Positions 12,569 through 28,149 of a stretch of DNA of 64,000 bases are shown piece after piece. Origin of the DNA: Sciurus carolinensis (lineage: Eukaryota > Chordata > Mammalia > Rodentia > Sciuridae); assembly GCF_902686445.1 (NCBI RefSeq), contig NC_062232.1:13313105-13377104 (forward strand), in the 5' to 3' direction. How positions within the stretch are numbered: the first letter of the stretch is position 1; every line of letters starts with the position of its first letter. The notes beneath the pieces were generated by a model. It made no database searches, was not told where the DNA came from, and saw only the letters and a list, made by a program, of their open reading frames with translations. A program made the translations under genes and the position numbers.

Positions 12569-13289
12569 GAAATAATAAACAATAGCTTTACAAAACAATA
12601 CAATGCACTGGAATATTTTCTGTTGTACTCTATTCTATTTCATTGTTTTTAAAAATGCTAATCTTGACCTGCTGAATGGATTTCACAGTCTACTAATGGG
12701 CCATGCCCTGCAGTTTGAAAAAAACACAGAACTCCATAATTTCTGAGATCCCTTCCAGCAGTAGAATCCCACGACTTTGCTATATTCCTAAAGCAATTTT
12801 CTTAAAACAGTAGCAGACTTGTGACATGATTCCATGCTTACATTCTGGAGGAAGCTCATGGTGTAGAACATGTTAGCAGATGACCTAAAGATAAACAAGT
12901 AAATTATAAACTGCTTCTAAGGAGAATGTACAATATTGAGAGTTAAGACCTCCAAGTCATTACACTAAATGCTGCCCTAGTCAACAGATAGCAGAAACTG
13001 GGGATACTAACCTGTCAGAGAGGTCATAGTCTCCCCACTTATGGGCAGCTTTCTTTTCAGTTTCCAGAATGTACAATGCCCAAAGAGTGATCTCTAGCAG
13101 CCTCATCTTTGTTTATATTTCACCCACTAAGAAGACAGGAGAAGTTAAAAATGAACAAAAGAATATATAATCTTGGAGAGCTCCAGACTTTTCCTCATTT
13201 GAACTTCACCCTGCTCCTGGCCTCTTGGTCTTTTGTTCCCAGTACAGGAAAGGGAACTAATATTGATTAAGCAGTGACATACCAAGGAC

Positions 13290-13645
13290 TTTTATCATTG
13301 AATTGGAACCTTAGTACTATTCTATGAAGGCTCTGTGATTCCCATTTCACAGAGTAGGGGACAGAGGCCCCCTTAAAGAGTTCAGTAACTTGCTCTGGAT
13401 TCCATTGCTCCTATGATCAGTCCCTATTTTTCTACCCACCAGCCCAATCTGCCATTGCTTTAGCAGTCTTTTTGGGTAAATTTTAGTGACTAGTGGAAAG
13501 CAGAGGCAGTCAAAGAGAGCAGGACAGGAATAAGAGATGCCAACCCCTCCTTTATAAAGATGGGGAACTGGAACTCTAGACATGTTCAATGACTTGGACA
13601 AGGTCACATGGTAACAGAACTGCAACTAGAATACAGGCTCCTAAT
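13290..13645 (-). repeat. Antisense MIR-type SINE sequences
   Basis: Two segments follow the reverse of MIR: 'gattcccatttcacagagta' with 'gagttcagtaacttgctctg', and farther right 'caaggtcacatggtaacaga'. They may be two copies or one broken copy. Confidence 0.5.
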
Positions 13646-14505
13646 TGTCTTTCCATAGATGTCTGACATTAAAACAACAGTAACAATTAGCAACCCTCCT
13701 GGTATGAAGCATCATTTTATTTTAGAAGCTGGGAAAAATATTTCTATGGGCAAAATCATTCTAGATTCTTTTAGTGTATAAACACACAGACATATTCTTC
13801 TATTCTGTAGGTGTTGGAATGTTTTTAGGTGCTGGAAAGTGTTAGGAAACCTAGATCTTTCTGATGCACAGGGGGTCTATACTAGATGCTTTGCCCCTAG
13901 TGGAGAACAAGTCTCAATTATTATGGTTCTACAGAAAAGGAAACTCAACAGGGGCAGTGTCAGAAAACCTGGCTTTAGTTTTGGACTGCTCTGCAGGTGG
14001 CAGGAGCCTTGGCGGTTCTTACTGTCCCTGTACTCTACCCTGCTCTCTCCTCTGAGCTACTAAGCAGAGTGGGCAAGGGGCTGGTTGCCAAGGAAGAACA
14101 GGTTGGAATGAATGGTCTCACTTGGTGAAATCCCTTCTCCAATCTCCCAGCAGATCTGGAAACTCAGGCAGCAGCAACAGACTGAGCAGATTTCCATTTT
14201 GCTCACCAAGCTGATGGCTGCTGAGAATGACTTCAGCATAGCAGGGAACCAAGAAGAAAACTGACTAGATATCTGTGACACTATTTCAGACACTTACCAA
14301 TGTATTAATGTATAATATTCCTCATTGTTCTATTATGGGGGCATCAGAATGGATAGTTTGTGGAGGGATATGATCCTGGCCAAAAAACTGTGATGTGTGT
14401 GAAAATAATGGGTAGAAGGGCAGGAAGGAAGGTTAGCAAAGCTGTGTGTGGCTAAGTGTATGCTGTAGACCCTCTAAGAACATTTTTTAAAAATGCTTTC
14501 TCTCA

Positions 14506-14876
14506 GAAGGAAATTATGGCATTTGCCAGTAAATGGATGGAACTGGAGACAATCATGCAAAGTGAAATAAGTCAATCCCAAAAAACCAAAGACTGAATGT
14601 TCTCTCTGATATATGGATGCTAACACACAATAAGCATGGGGGAGGAAAGAATAGAAGTACATTGAAGTAGAAAAAGGAGAATGGAGGGAAGGGAAGGGAA
14701 GGGGGTGGGAATGGGAAAGACAGTAGAATGAATCAGATATAACTTCATATATGAATATAGGACCAATTAAACTCCACATCATGTACAACTACAAGAAAGG
14801 GAAGTTATACTCCATGTATGTATGATATATCAAAATACATTCTACTGTCATGTGTGACTAAAAAGAACAAATAAAA
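14506..14876 (+). mobile_element. Young 5'-truncated L1 3' end
   Basis: The left part encodes the end of L1 ORF2 (a frame resembling IMAFASKWMELE and MQSEISQSQ), followed by a 3' UTR with a purine-rich GGGAAGGGA tract and an 'aataaaaaa' tail at the right. Similar strings 'aaaaatgctttctctc' (left) and 'aaaaatgcctctctcc' (right) look like a target duplication. Same family as 10806 and 50707. Confidence 0.85.
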
Positions 14877-16185
14877 AATGCCTCTCTCCTTCAGAGGGGT
14901 AAAAATTCCATTTCTGATTTACTTGGCATATTTTTATGATATTTTCACCATACACAGTACTCAGACTTTGATTTTAGCTGTCATCTCCCCCCCCCCTTTT
15001 AAATTCTGAAGAGCCTGGGAGAACAAAGCAAGAGATGGAGGAAAACAGTGGCAGGGGTAGAGACTTGAGATAAGGAGGCTCCCTAGGAAGGGAGGTCAAT
15101 AATAAGCATTTTGCATTCGTCTCAGGGGTGATGAACCTTAAGGCAGCAAGAAACTCATAAGGCCAGGGCAGGCACAATCAGCTAGGTACCAACTCTAGCA
15201 GGGCAGGGGGATCCTGGGGGCTGGAGATTATATTTGCTCCTGATTTCTCCCCCTTCCCAATAGTTCCTAAAACCAAGTCTCCTCTTGCTCTTGGAAACGG
15301 GCCTGGTTTTTCTAAAGGAGTGGTGGCCATTAGTTTTCTCAATGTCTAAGTCAGCTGGTTTCCAAGGAACCCAATGATCACATCCACACTTTCACCCATG
15401 TCACTCTGAATCAAGATCTAGACAACTCCATTATCTCCAGCATGTGCAAGGGAATGAAGTGAGATCAGTTTATAAAGACTTCCCACTGCCCTATGGGCAT
15501 TTTCTATGATGGCATTTTCTTTCAGTCGTTTGGTTTTGTGGTGTCTGTTTGCAGTGCTGTTTGTCTTTCTGGAATGTAACAAATCTTCCCAGGCCCCTTC
15601 TAGGCACTGCCTGAAAGATTCACTCAATTCTTGGTTACACCTAATGCTACGAATGATACTGAGAATGGCAGAATCCTTTACTATATCCTTTTTATGTGGC
15701 AGAGAGCTCACTGCCCCTCCCCCACCCCATCACCTTTAGCTTAGGCAGACCCATTCAAGATGATACTTCGCCTCTTGATTAAATCAAAGTCTATTGAGTA
15801 GGAACCTTCAAATCCCTTTTGCCATATGGTGTAACAGAAGTCACAGGTTATTCCCACACTCAGGAAGTAGGGATTATGCAGGTTATATACTCGAGAGGGC
15901 AGGAATTTTAGGGGTCATCCTAGAATTCTGCCTCCCACAGAGGGAACCCCAAATGTATCTAAATAAACATAGGAAAAACCTTGCTTCTCTTTGTTCCATT
16001 TTTATGAGGTTAAGAGTACTAAGCTTGCTCTTTTGCATAGTTCAGCAAAATGATGACATTTAAAAATGGAAGACAAAGTGAGCCTGAAGATGTGGGATGG
16101 CCATGCCATGGCAGTGGTGGAGCAAACTTATGAGTGAATGGCTTCAACTGTGGTTGAAATGGTAATCAGGAAAAGGAATTAATTT

Positions 16186-16383
16186 TTTTTTTTTTTGGTA
16201 CCAGGGGTTGAACCCAGGGGCACTTAACCAATGAGCCACCCTTTTTTGTATTTTATTTAGAGTCAGGGTCCTCCTAAGTTGCTTAGGGCCTCGCTAAGTT
16301 TCTGAGGCTGACTTTGAACTTGCAATCCTCCTGCCTCAGGTTCCCAAGCTGCTGGGATTACAGGCATGCACCACCACGCCCAG
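16186..16383 (-). mobile_element. B1/ID composite SINE
   Basis: An antisense dimeric SINE starts with a T run and 'ggtaccaggggttgaaccc' and ends 'caggcatgcaccaccacgcc'. It is flanked by the near-exact duplication 'aaggaattaattt' (16173-16185) and 'aaggaattgattt' (16384-16396). Confidence 0.9.
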
Positions 16384-16399
16384 AAGGAATTGATTTAAA

Positions 16400-18360
16400 A
16401 AAAAAAAAGAAAAAAAATGGTATAGTTTTCCCTGAAAGAATTCCATTAGTACCTGTCCGTCTGCTTCCCATGGACACATAATGCTCTGTGACAAAAGGAC
16501 ATAACTGAGAGCGAAGTCATGCTCTTTCCTTCTCTAAGAGAGAGTCACCACTGTGGCAATTAATGAGTGAACTGTGCATCTGCTGATGCATGGCAGAAAT
16601 CCATTATAGTCTCTCAATGGACAAAGAAAAAGATTTGGGACAGGGAAAGATGGGGACCCCCTGGCCCTGTAAAACGTTCTTGTGAGGACTGGTTCTTCCC
16701 AGGAGCTGTGACTTGGCCATCCATACTGGAATTCATGTGCTAGTCTTTGCATCTGCAAATCCCCAGTCCTGAGCAGCAGGCAGTTTAGCAGCCAAAAAAC
16801 TCTAAAATTAATACTTTTTTTGATATTAAATATTTAGTAAAGAGGAAAAAGTTTGCTGAATTTCTTTGCCCTTATTTTATATTATGCTAATTTATTCTGA
16901 AATTTGGGATCACCTACTACAGAACAAAGTGTGAGAACTATAATCTTTTTTGGTGTTTAGAGTCTCTAGAGTTTAGAGGTCATAAACCAACCCTAGGGAA
17001 CAGAAAGAGTATGCCAGAAGGCATTTCTTCTAACCTATTGCTTCTAGACATAAGGACATCTAAACTGTTTTCATACAAAGTCGGAGGACATATGCCCAAG
17101 AGGGCAGGGATTCCTCTGTGTTTGTTCTGTGCTGAATCCCAGCATCAAGGAACCTAGCAATAATAGCTGGTTGGGAAATGTTCCATGAGTGGATGGATAT
17201 TTCCATTGTCAGCAATCTCTTTCCTTCTCCCACATTACCCAATTCCTTTCACTCCCAAAAGATCCCAAGGCATCTTCAAAACACATTTTGTGTTCCTCAA
17301 ACTTGCCTGATAATAGAAGTAACCTCAGGGCACTTTTCAAACATACGGATTATCAGGACTCTCTTGGAAATTCTGGTTCAGGGAGTCAAAATTCTGCATT
17401 TTTGAAGAACATTTCTGATAAGTCTTTTCTTCAGACCAACACTGAGATAAATAGCAGGAGTTCAGCTCTTCCCTACACAAAGATTTGAGGAGCCATGAAC
17501 GTTTGACCTGGTTTTTGAGGAGTTGCCAAACCCAATACCCTGAGCTTCTGACCTGTGGCACTGAGGGAATGAGGGACTATACGAGTCTTATGGTTTACCT
17601 ACAGTCACCTGGGCTCAGCCCTGCCTCCTGGCTCTCACCTTTCTGTAAAAGACAGGCCTAGGGTTGGGGGTACCCAGAAGCCCTTCTACTTTTGGGACTG
17701 CCCACTGAATTTCTTGTCCCTTTTTTCCAAAGGCAAACTTAATGTTTGTTCTATTCCTTCTCCAAGCTGTTACCAGCATATGAATTCATAGTTGCTTCTG
17801 TTTAGTTTGGTATTGACTTCTGCCCTGTTGGACCAGAGTTGACTGCTGCTGATTTTCTAGTCAATCTTAGGCAGTGAGCTGGACAGAGCCTTCCTCCAAG
17901 GGTAGCTAAGTAAAGCTTCTGTCTTCAGGACACCCCCTACTTTACACAGGAGAGAGAGAAAGCTCTGATCCAGATCTGGCCCTCCCCTTCTACACCAAGG
18001 CCCCCCATTCCTCATCTGAGATCTGAAAAGACCACTTTCTCCCTTAGCGATCCCTCTTAGGCTTTCTTATCTCTAGAACTCTGTGAACCCTGACTGATTC
18101 ACCAAGCACTTACAGTTTCCAAGGAAGAAGTTGAGGTTATAGAGTAACTTGAGAAAGAAAAGTTGCTGCCATTTTTTCTTAGCTCCATAGAATGCCCCTA
18201 AAAAGACTCTCTCCCTACCCAGAGAGTTAATCCTGCAATCTTACATACCTTGAGCTTGAATCATTGGCTATCCAACACCAAGGAAGAATAAACCTAGGTC
18301 AAAATGTATGATCTGCTCTGTGGCCGAAGGTGAGAAAATATAATGGACTATTTATGATTA
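16400..18360. other. NHS intron, no recognisable gene
   Basis: No exon or RNA gene seen. A weak MER5-like stretch is possible at 17300-17420 but I cannot confirm it. Confidence 0.4.
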
Positions 18361-18364
18361 TTCT

Positions 18365-18575
18365 TGAGCCACATTGCCCAATACAATAGCCATATATGGC
18401 TATGTAAGTGTCAATGAATTAAAATCAAATGAAGTTAAAATTTCAGTTCTTCACTCACTATCCCCATTTCAAGTGGTTAACAGCCAGAGTGGCTAGCAGC
18501 CACTATTGTACAGCACAGCTGTAGAGAATTTTATCATTACAGAAAGTTCTATTGGACATTTTTAGAGGCACAGTG
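18365..18575. mobile_element. Probable hAT-Charlie DNA transposon fossil
   Basis: It begins 'gagccacattgcccaatac' and 'gccatatatggctatgtaag' and later carries 'ttcaagtggttaacagccag', 'gtggctagcagccac' and 'ttctattggacatttt'. This is the pattern of old non-autonomous hAT elements. The exact family is not resolved. Confidence 0.5.
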
Positions 18576-18639
18576 TTTTCCCCTTGACTTATTCTAGAAG
18601 AAAAAACACTGTTGAGTACTACATTAGAAGAGAAAACCA

Positions 18640-18732
18640 AGGGCTGGGGAGGTAGCTCTGTTCGTAGAGTGCTTGCCTTGCAAGCACAAGGCCCTGGGTT
18701 TGATCCCCAGCACCCCCCCCCCAAAAAAAAAG
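18640..18732 (+). mobile_element. ID SINE
   Basis: A full ID body with A-box-like and B-box-like motifs, a C run and a short A tail. The exact 11-bp duplication 'agagaaaacca' flanks it at 18629-18639 and 18733-18743. Confidence 0.93.
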
Positions 18733-18744
18733 AGAGAAAACCAC

Positions 18745-20200
<1,456 letters not shown>

Positions 20201-20381
20201 TGATCCAGGCATGGGGCTTTTCTGGGAGAGAACGCAGAGGTTGTCCCATCCAGGGGCTCTCTGTCCCATTGGTCCCAACATCTCCCTTTGTTATACCAAG
20301 TACCTGGAAATCCTCCCTTTTCTATCCTGAATGAAATCTATGGGAAATTTAACCTACCTATACACATTAAAATTAACATTA

Positions 20382-20524
20382 TTAGGGGGAAATACTGGGG
20401 AATGACATTGGCCAAATTATATTGTTATTTTGAGTGCATGTACGAATATGTAACAACAAATCTACCATTATGTACAATTATAATGTGCCAATAAAAATAT
20501 AAAAAATAAAACAATTTCAATAAA
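20382..20524 (+). mobile_element. Very short 5'-truncated L1 3' end
   Basis: A 143-bp insertion carries a 3' UTR ending in 'aatgtgccaataaaaatata' and an A-rich tail. The exact 14-bp duplication 'taaaattaacatta' lies at 20368-20381 and 20525-20538. It sits only 187 bp past the exon donor. Confidence 0.88.
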
Positions 20525-21039
20525 TAAAATTAACATTAGTGTCTAAATATAATAGAGATATTAAAAAGAAAAGTATAATATATATGTAAATGCCTAGTTA
20601 TAACTACATTAAAAGACAAAGTGAAAGCAGTTAGATGTTTTCACCTATCAAAAATAAGTTTTGATTAAATAAAGACAGTCAGAAACCATTCCAAACAAAA
20701 AGCATAGGAAAATGAAAGACTCCTGGGGGACAAGAGGACACAACCATAAAAACCAGCACATTCAGCACATATTAGATATGAGAGAAAAAATACTTTGGAT
20801 TATAATTTATTAGAGAGTTAAGTTTGACTCAAAAATAAGTTCTAGTTGTTTTCCCTATAAGCTATTTGGATGGGACATTTGAATATAGTGTGGGACCTGG
20901 GACTCTTTTTCATTGACCATTGTGTACATCACAGGATGGCTGCCATGCTTGAGACCCCTGCCCAATCATTCTAACAACCAGAACAAGCCTTTCAAGGACT
21001 CTTCGGTTTCTGTTAAGAACCAGCAAGCTGATCCAATAT

Positions 21040-21190
21040 CCTCATCCTACAGGGGGCGTGGGGCACATGGTGTCCTAGAGAGATGGGAAAATTTGCTCAG
21101 GGTCACACAAAGCAGGTTAGGTAGTGTCTGAATCCAAACCTGAGCCTCTGGACTCCCAGTCAGAGCTCTTTTTCCTCTTTGCCATACACC
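21040..21190 (-). repeat. Antisense MIR SINE
   Basis: Reverse MIR order is visible: 'atcctcatcctacag', 'gctcagggtcacacaaagca', 'ctgaatccaaacctgagcc' and 'ccagtcagagctctttttcc'. Confidence 0.6.
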
Positions 21191-22889
21191 TTGTTTCATG
21201 GAAATATATATTTATATTTACATTTATCTCACAGTCCTGACAGTGCTAGAGATAGGTACATAACAGTCAAGGTAGAAATATAGCTTTTTCTTACACTAGT
21301 TACTTTCAATTTCCTTAAAACAATTTTAATTGGGGTAAGGGAACTAAAATTGAGCATCATCCTTTCAAAAACCCCTAAAAGGGACATCAGAAGTTGGCAT
21401 GCTAGCTCTTTTGGTCTTTGGATTCTTGCTATGGAGACAGATGGTGTCTACACATTTATTGTCTTTGTTCCAAATTCCCTACACTCTTGTAGGGAATAGT
21501 ATTTTTTGAAAGTACATCATGCATATAAAATATGTTAATATTATTATCAAGATGGAGAAATAAAATGATGATAAATATTGTTAGATTATTTTCTTCCACA
21601 TTTGTGTGGCTTCTGCCTTTTCCCCTATTGTCATTTTCCTTTTAATGAAAGAGCTACCTCACTAATAGCCCTAAAACAATTATTTCAAACAATCCCTTTG
21701 TTAATGGCAGATACTGTGACACTTACAATGAAAGTTGAGATTCAGTGTCCTCTGAAGTATCTCTGGCATACTTACCATTCACTTCCACTAATAGTTGGCT
21801 AAAAAATTCTTCAACAAATTTTTAGTGCAAACCACCTGGAAATATTAATTTCTACCCCTGCCATTCCTGCGTATCCTTTCATGGTGCCACTTGTAACCTT
21901 TGGTCATACCTAACCATTGTAGGCCTGTCTTCCACCATGAATCCATGAGCAACTCAAGGGAAAGGATAATACCTTACCAATTAATTTTTTTCACAGTACT
22001 TGGCATGAACCCAACATATAGTCCTCAATGAATGTTTATGGAAATGAATCAAATTCTACAGAAAACTGATTGAGCATTGAGGGCACAAAATGACTACAGA
22101 GAAATCTGATCATTCTCACTAAATACTTTCTCAGATCTGATCACTAGAGAGCTTGAGTAACATTAGCCCTTTAGACATAATTCTTTTTATTCCTTTATTA
22201 TTATTAATCAGTCCTCCCTGATTAGATTTTTATGGATTCAACCAGATAACACTGAGCTGCTCTTAAGCTATCACATTTCACTGCTTTGTCAGGTTTGGAC
22301 TTAATGGCAGAACTGAAGAATAGCAAGTGCCAATATCAATTTTCTCTGAACTTCCTCCTGGGGGTAGTGAGAGAGGGATATGGGGCCTCCTGGGGTTTGG
22401 ATGGAAGACTATGGAGCTGCATCTTGCCCTCCACAGACTGGCTTATTTTGTGGTTGACTCAATAGCAAATCTTGGGTGTAGTAGTTTTAATAGCACTGCA
22501 GAGAGCCATAAACAGGAATTATAGACATCATAGAATTAAAAACATGCAGTGTAGAATTAAAATTAGAAAGTGACTTTTTTTTTTAACCTTGTCCAAGAAA
22601 CACAGTAGCTTAGCAGTGTTTTTATCAGCATAATCCACTTCTGCCATCTGGTGGTCATGAATAATACTGACCTCTCACACATGGCCTGGCTCAGCAAATG
22701 CCGCAGTGAGCTTTCCTGTAGGTTCTTTATTTGGACAGCTGGAATAGGCTGGCTTCCACCCGGAGGGAGTGGATGATGAAGCACAGACAAGGGAGGCTGC
22801 GGTGGCTGCAGCTCTGTGTTCCTTCTGGAAATGAGGCTATAATGAGGGAGCTGGGGGACCAAGATTAAAACCTAGAAATTGGCTGCCTT

Positions 22890-23050
22890 CGAGATCTGTG
22901 TAATAGCAAACCCCTCAACAAACTGTATCAAAGGCCAGGCATTGTGCTGGAGCTCAGTATTCAAAAAGCAATAAAGTGTTGTCTCTGCCCACAAGGAATT
23001 CCTGGTCTGCTGAGGGAGACAGACATGTACCCAGGTAAGTTCAATACTTA
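22890..23050 (+). repeat. Ancient mammalian interspersed repeat, family unresolved
   Basis: The segment 'ggccaggcattgtgctgga' followed by 'gtctctgcccacaaggaatt' is the pattern of a very common ancient mammalian repeat. A similar order appears at about 4235-4330 and 24205-24330. I cannot fix the family name by eye. Confidence 0.45.
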
Positions 23051-24204
23051 CCTGTGATATGGTAGCTGAGAGGAAAGGCACCTACCTAATCATGCCATGG
23101 AGTTTCAAGGAAGTCTCCCCAAAGGAAGCAGCATCTCTATTGATTTCGAGTTATTTAGAATCCAATTATTTTTCCCCTTTTTCTCAGCATTTTTTTTTAA
23201 TGCTCAGAGCCAGTAATAGCTTCAAGTGATGCCATGTTTTATGTTCATAAAACAGGGAGAGAGATTAATAAGTGGCTATAAAGAGATAATTATATTTTAT
23301 GTTTCCTTTCCTTTCAAGTTTCTGACGGGGATCAAAGTTCCATTGGTCTAAGGGAATAAGGACCAAGGTTCTACTGTATGGATACTGCAATTTCAGGCTC
23401 TAGTAGACATATAGTCTCCCTACCACACCACTAGCAAAAAATGTTACTAAAGAGTCATTAATCTAGCCTGCCTACACCCGGCCTAGGGCAAAGAAAAAGT
23501 TATATTTAAGACAGTGTGGGAGAGGAGCAATTGAATGGGAAATTGAGTTGATATCTCTCTCCTGACTCCTCCCCTCCTTTGTGTCTTCCTAACCAATAAT
23601 ACCTGTATTCTACTCTTCTTGATGAGTTTTAAAATATAAAAGGTTTTCTGGTGCTGCCCATTTAGAAAAGCTTTCTCTGCTTGCAGAGAAAAATGAGGGT
23701 GGCATTGGAGGTGGGCACTTTAACAAGGAAGACATTTATCTTAAAATGTCTTCCTGATAAACATTGACTCTGGAGGCAATTTAGCAAAGACCACCTACGT
23801 GGTTTGGAGGACTTCCCTCTGATTGCAAATGGGAGCCAACATTTTTGGAAAGAATCCCAAGCAACTGGAGATGAAGGATACTATCACATTTTCCTAACAC
23901 AGATACCAAGTCAGCAGTTTAGGCAGTGAGGCCCACAGACAACAACATGAGACATGGATGGAAATCAGAAAGCTCCGGAGTGCTTAGTTCCTAGTTTAGA
24001 GGGGCAGCATGCTGAATAAAGCAAGGGAGAATCAGAAGAATCAGGCCAACATTAGGGAAGTGGATCAAAACAGGCAATGGGACCCAGAGAGGCACCTACC
24101 ACTGAGGGTACCACCAACAAAGCCCATTATAATTATAGAATAAATATAGACTATGGAATACATTCCAATTTTAAAAAAAACTAGGCTTTAATAAAAGCTT
24201 TCAT

Positions 24205-24330
24205 TTGTTAATTTAGCCACTCAACAAACACTTATTGAAAATCTATTGTATCACAGGCACTGTAGACCCTGTGATCAAAAGTTGAATAAAACATTGTCTC
24301 TCTCCTCTAGGGACCAAGTTCTAGTGGAAG
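24205..24330 (+). repeat. Ancient mammalian interspersed repeat, family unresolved
   Basis: The order 'caacaaacacttattgaaaa', 'cacaggcactgtagaccc', 'ctctagggaccaagttctag' is that of a very common ancient mammalian repeat. Confidence 0.5.
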
Positions 24331-24639
24331 AGGCTGAAAGATGGAGAGATGGTATTTTATCAACACAGGCATAGCAAGGGGTATAATAGGGCTTTTGGAG
24401 AAAGAGCAAAGACATTACCTGAAGGCTCAGCTTAGCTCTGTTTCCTAGCTAAGGAAAAGAAAGAAAACTTGGTATTATCTTACATATTGCCAAATACTCT
24501 ATTTTAAGGTATCAGTGTTCAAAGAATTGTAATGTGGTAAAATGTAATTATAATTAAAGAGTGTCAAACCCAAGAAATCTTGCTGCAATGAGTGAGGTAT
24601 AGTGGGACCTTACAGTACCTGCAGGTCAAGTAGGGGTCA

Positions 24640-24785
24640 AGAGCAAGACACTGAGCTAAAGCTATACCACTCATAGCTCCATAGTGACTTACCTTCCCTG
24701 AGTCTGTTTGGTCATCTACAAAAGAGGAAAAGCATTAGTGCCCACTTGGTGGGGTTGTTGAGATGGTGCACATAAGATACCAAAC
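24640..24785 (+). repeat. MIR SINE
   Basis: MIR order is visible: 'gtgacttaccttccctgagt', 'ggtcatctacaaaagagg', 'ggtggggttgttgagatg'. Confidence 0.6.
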
Positions 24786-25591
24786 AACTAAACTGTGTTC
24801 TTGGTATATGTGGGTGAGTCTGTGTGTGAGTGTGTATGTGTGTGTGTGGTGCTGGGATCAAACACAGGGACTTATCTCAGTGCATATAGTCAGGACCCCT
24901 TAATCCCACACATAGATACTTCTTAGCTTTTTCAAATGATAGCTTTATTCCAAAATCAGACAAATATTGTCATTGGGATTGCCTTACTTCCTCTGGGAGT
25001 TCAGGATTTCAAAGTACTCTAAATTTCATGCATAGGTGACAGAGCTTAGATGGCTACAATTGTGTGCTGGTCACCCAGTTTTCTGGAAAAAAATATAAGA
25101 TAAATAAAAACCTATTGTGTGGCACTTACCAATTTCTGTGATATAAATACTCCCACCACGGTCTATTTCCAGGTACCAACAGTTGAAAAACTGACTCACA
25201 CAAATTCCTGAATCCAGAGCAATTAGTTCCCCTGCGCCAGTGTGAGCTGTCTCCAGTGCCCAGCCTGGGGAACTCTAATGTTTGTTTCTACTTTCACTCC
25301 AGCATGAATGGCAGCAGATCTTTCACCATTATCCTCAACATTTTTAAAACTCATATTGTTTTGAAATGAGGCACACTGAACTCAGAAGTAAGCCATTTTG
25401 TATGAAGATTATGAGATGGACCCACTGCAATGGACGTATCTAAGTAACTGATCATAAGTGAAAGTTCAGTTGGGAACCATTCTGAAAATCTGATTTGGTA
25501 TATAAACAATCTAGATTCATGAAAGATCACTTTTTTTTTCACTGCCTTTTGCTAATACTCCCAAGTGGGAAAGAGAAATTGAAAATGCTAA

Positions 25592-25843
<252 letters not shown>

Positions 25844-26039
25844 TGAGGGAGCCTGAGATAACTGGGAGAGCAAATCATGGCTCTTGGGAATAAATACATT
25901 TTCCCCTATTCATTTCTGAAAGGACACGCCTCTCTGGGGAAATAGAGTGGGGATACAAACATATTTTGTAATTGACTGACTGCACAATGCAATGAATACT
26001 AGTTAAGAAATCTAAAACCAGAAAAAAAATTTACTTCAA

Positions 26040-26235
26040 ATCCCAGTTCTGCTTATAAGGTAAAGAATGTAGGGTAAGTTCTTTACCTTCCTTGCCCTCA
26101 GTTCCCTCATCTGTAATATAGGTATTAGTAGTATTGAGTTTACAGGGCTTGATGATGAAATGAGATAAGGCATGTGACAGAGCTTAGCACAGTGACTGAC
26201 ACCAAGTAAGACCTCCATTAATGTCAACCACAACT
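26040..26235 (+). repeat. MIR SINE
   Basis: MIR order is clear: 'tcccagttctgcttataagg', 'ccctcagttccctcatctgt', 'gatgaaatgagataaggcat' and 'agagcttagcacagtgact'. Confidence 0.75.
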
Positions 26236-27919
26236 AGTGTTGCTATTAGTCAAGTGATAACATGGCCGACTCAGTGGGAAAAGCTGGAGAACTTAAGTGA
26301 TGTGGAAAATCACCACCTGAAGAGAAATTGTGTCACCATTTCATGCTTTCCCATTCTACAAAGGAAGCTAATTCTCCAGAGTAACTTGCTACCCCGGTGA
26401 CATCATCACCATTGGTGATTTCACCCTTACCCAGGTGGGGTGGATACGGCTGTAACTCAGCCTGAGCCCCCAAGCATAGGTCACAGATGATGAAGCTGAT
26501 CCCAACTCAAAACACCTGCAAATACTACAAGCGGCTGCTGCAAACGCGTCACACCAGAAGTGCTTTCTGGGGCCTCAGTGGGGACAAGTGAGTACTTCAT
26601 GCCTCTGAGATGAGTGTCACTGAAGTGAGGAACAATGGTTTCTGTGACCAGATCAGCCCAGACTGTCTGCCTACATGTCTGCACTCTACTTTCTTATTCT
26701 GACTTGAGGCCCAAAGTCTAAAGAAGTTAAAACAGTGTCAGAACGAATTGAGGCTTCTATTTGAAATTAAATTTGTATGACTCTAAACCCTGCACCCTTA
26801 TGGCTTATACAATATGCAAAATAGTGCAGAATATTTGTGTACCAAGATAAGCAAACATCCAGATGAAAACAGATTTCACCTAAATGGATTTTCATGATAT
26901 AACATATCCATTAAGACTTTGAGTGATATTGGACATATATAGACATTTTTCCTATTTGCAGTTGGACAGTAGGCTCTATGTCCTTCAGTGCTCATTAGGT
27001 GCACACTAAGTGTCATGTTGCACTCATTACGTTGCTGTGATGCGGCCCAAGGATAAGAAAGGGAGGTAAGAGCCTCTTATGGTTTTCTAGTTCTTCAGAT
27101 AGAGCAGTTATACATGCTAGTGATTTGTCATAAAGGGCCCTGCTCAGCAGAAGTTCTTATTAAGCTCAAATCTGCTTGCCGAAGCATTTGTTTTTAATGA
27201 GGCATTTTTGGCATAAAAATACTAAAAATATTTTTCCCATTCATTATAACATGTTTTGTGGCTCATTAAGTTGGGTTTCTTGTGCAGGGAGGTAAGAGAG
27301 AAGAATTTTGAGTGTTTACAGAAACGACATAAAAATATAACCCTTTCTCATAATCTGCATAATTTTAATAACATCTAAATACCAAAGTAAGACTATAGGA
27401 AAGCCTTAAAATAATGAATAGCACTGAGGGTGTTTCATTTACCCAACAAACATCAATAAAACAGGGTCATCAATAAGACACTTATGTCAACTTTGTAAAG
27501 TTTGCCCATCTCAATTGATAATACTTAGCATTTCTAAATAACTTGGGGAAATTTTGTTTCAGTTTTCTAATGGAGTTTGGGTCACCAAGTTCATTAGAAG
27601 AATTTCCATTCAAGTCATGTACCTCAGACCTGGATAGAGTATGGTTCTATGTATTCCATTTACAAAGCTGGATATTGCAGAATGAATAAAAGTTTCAGGT
27701 ATATAAGGACAGGACATTTGCAACCAAATTCCTGGATTTGTATTTTTTTAGAAAATTGCTGGATAGACATTTTCTTAGATAGTAACTCTCATTCATTCAT
27801 CTATGAGACTTAAGTCATTTTTCTTCCTTTAAAAAGAGCATTCATGATAAGATTCTGATGTAGTCTTCCACAACTCTACCAGCTATTATATTGTACTTTG
27901 GTCTTTACTGGCATAATCC

Positions 27920-28110
27920 CTGAAGCCCAACTGCCTGCATTTGAATAGCAGCTCTGTACCACATATGAGCTGTATGATCCTGGAGAAATTCATCATCTCA
28001 GTATCACAGGGATAAGAGTAGATAGTACCTCATAGGTTTGTCACTAAGAATTGGACATGTTAAAATGTGACCAGTGCTTGATGTATAATAAGTACTCCAG
28101 AAATTTCAGA
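27920..28110 (+). repeat. MIR SINE
   Basis: It includes 'tttgaatagcagctctgtac', 'gagctgtatgatcctgga', 'tacctcataggtttgtcact' and 'gtgaccagtgcttgatgtat', in MIR order. Confidence 0.7.
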
Positions 28111-28149
28111 CCTTAGGATGATGATCATCATCATCATTTGCCATTCAAG

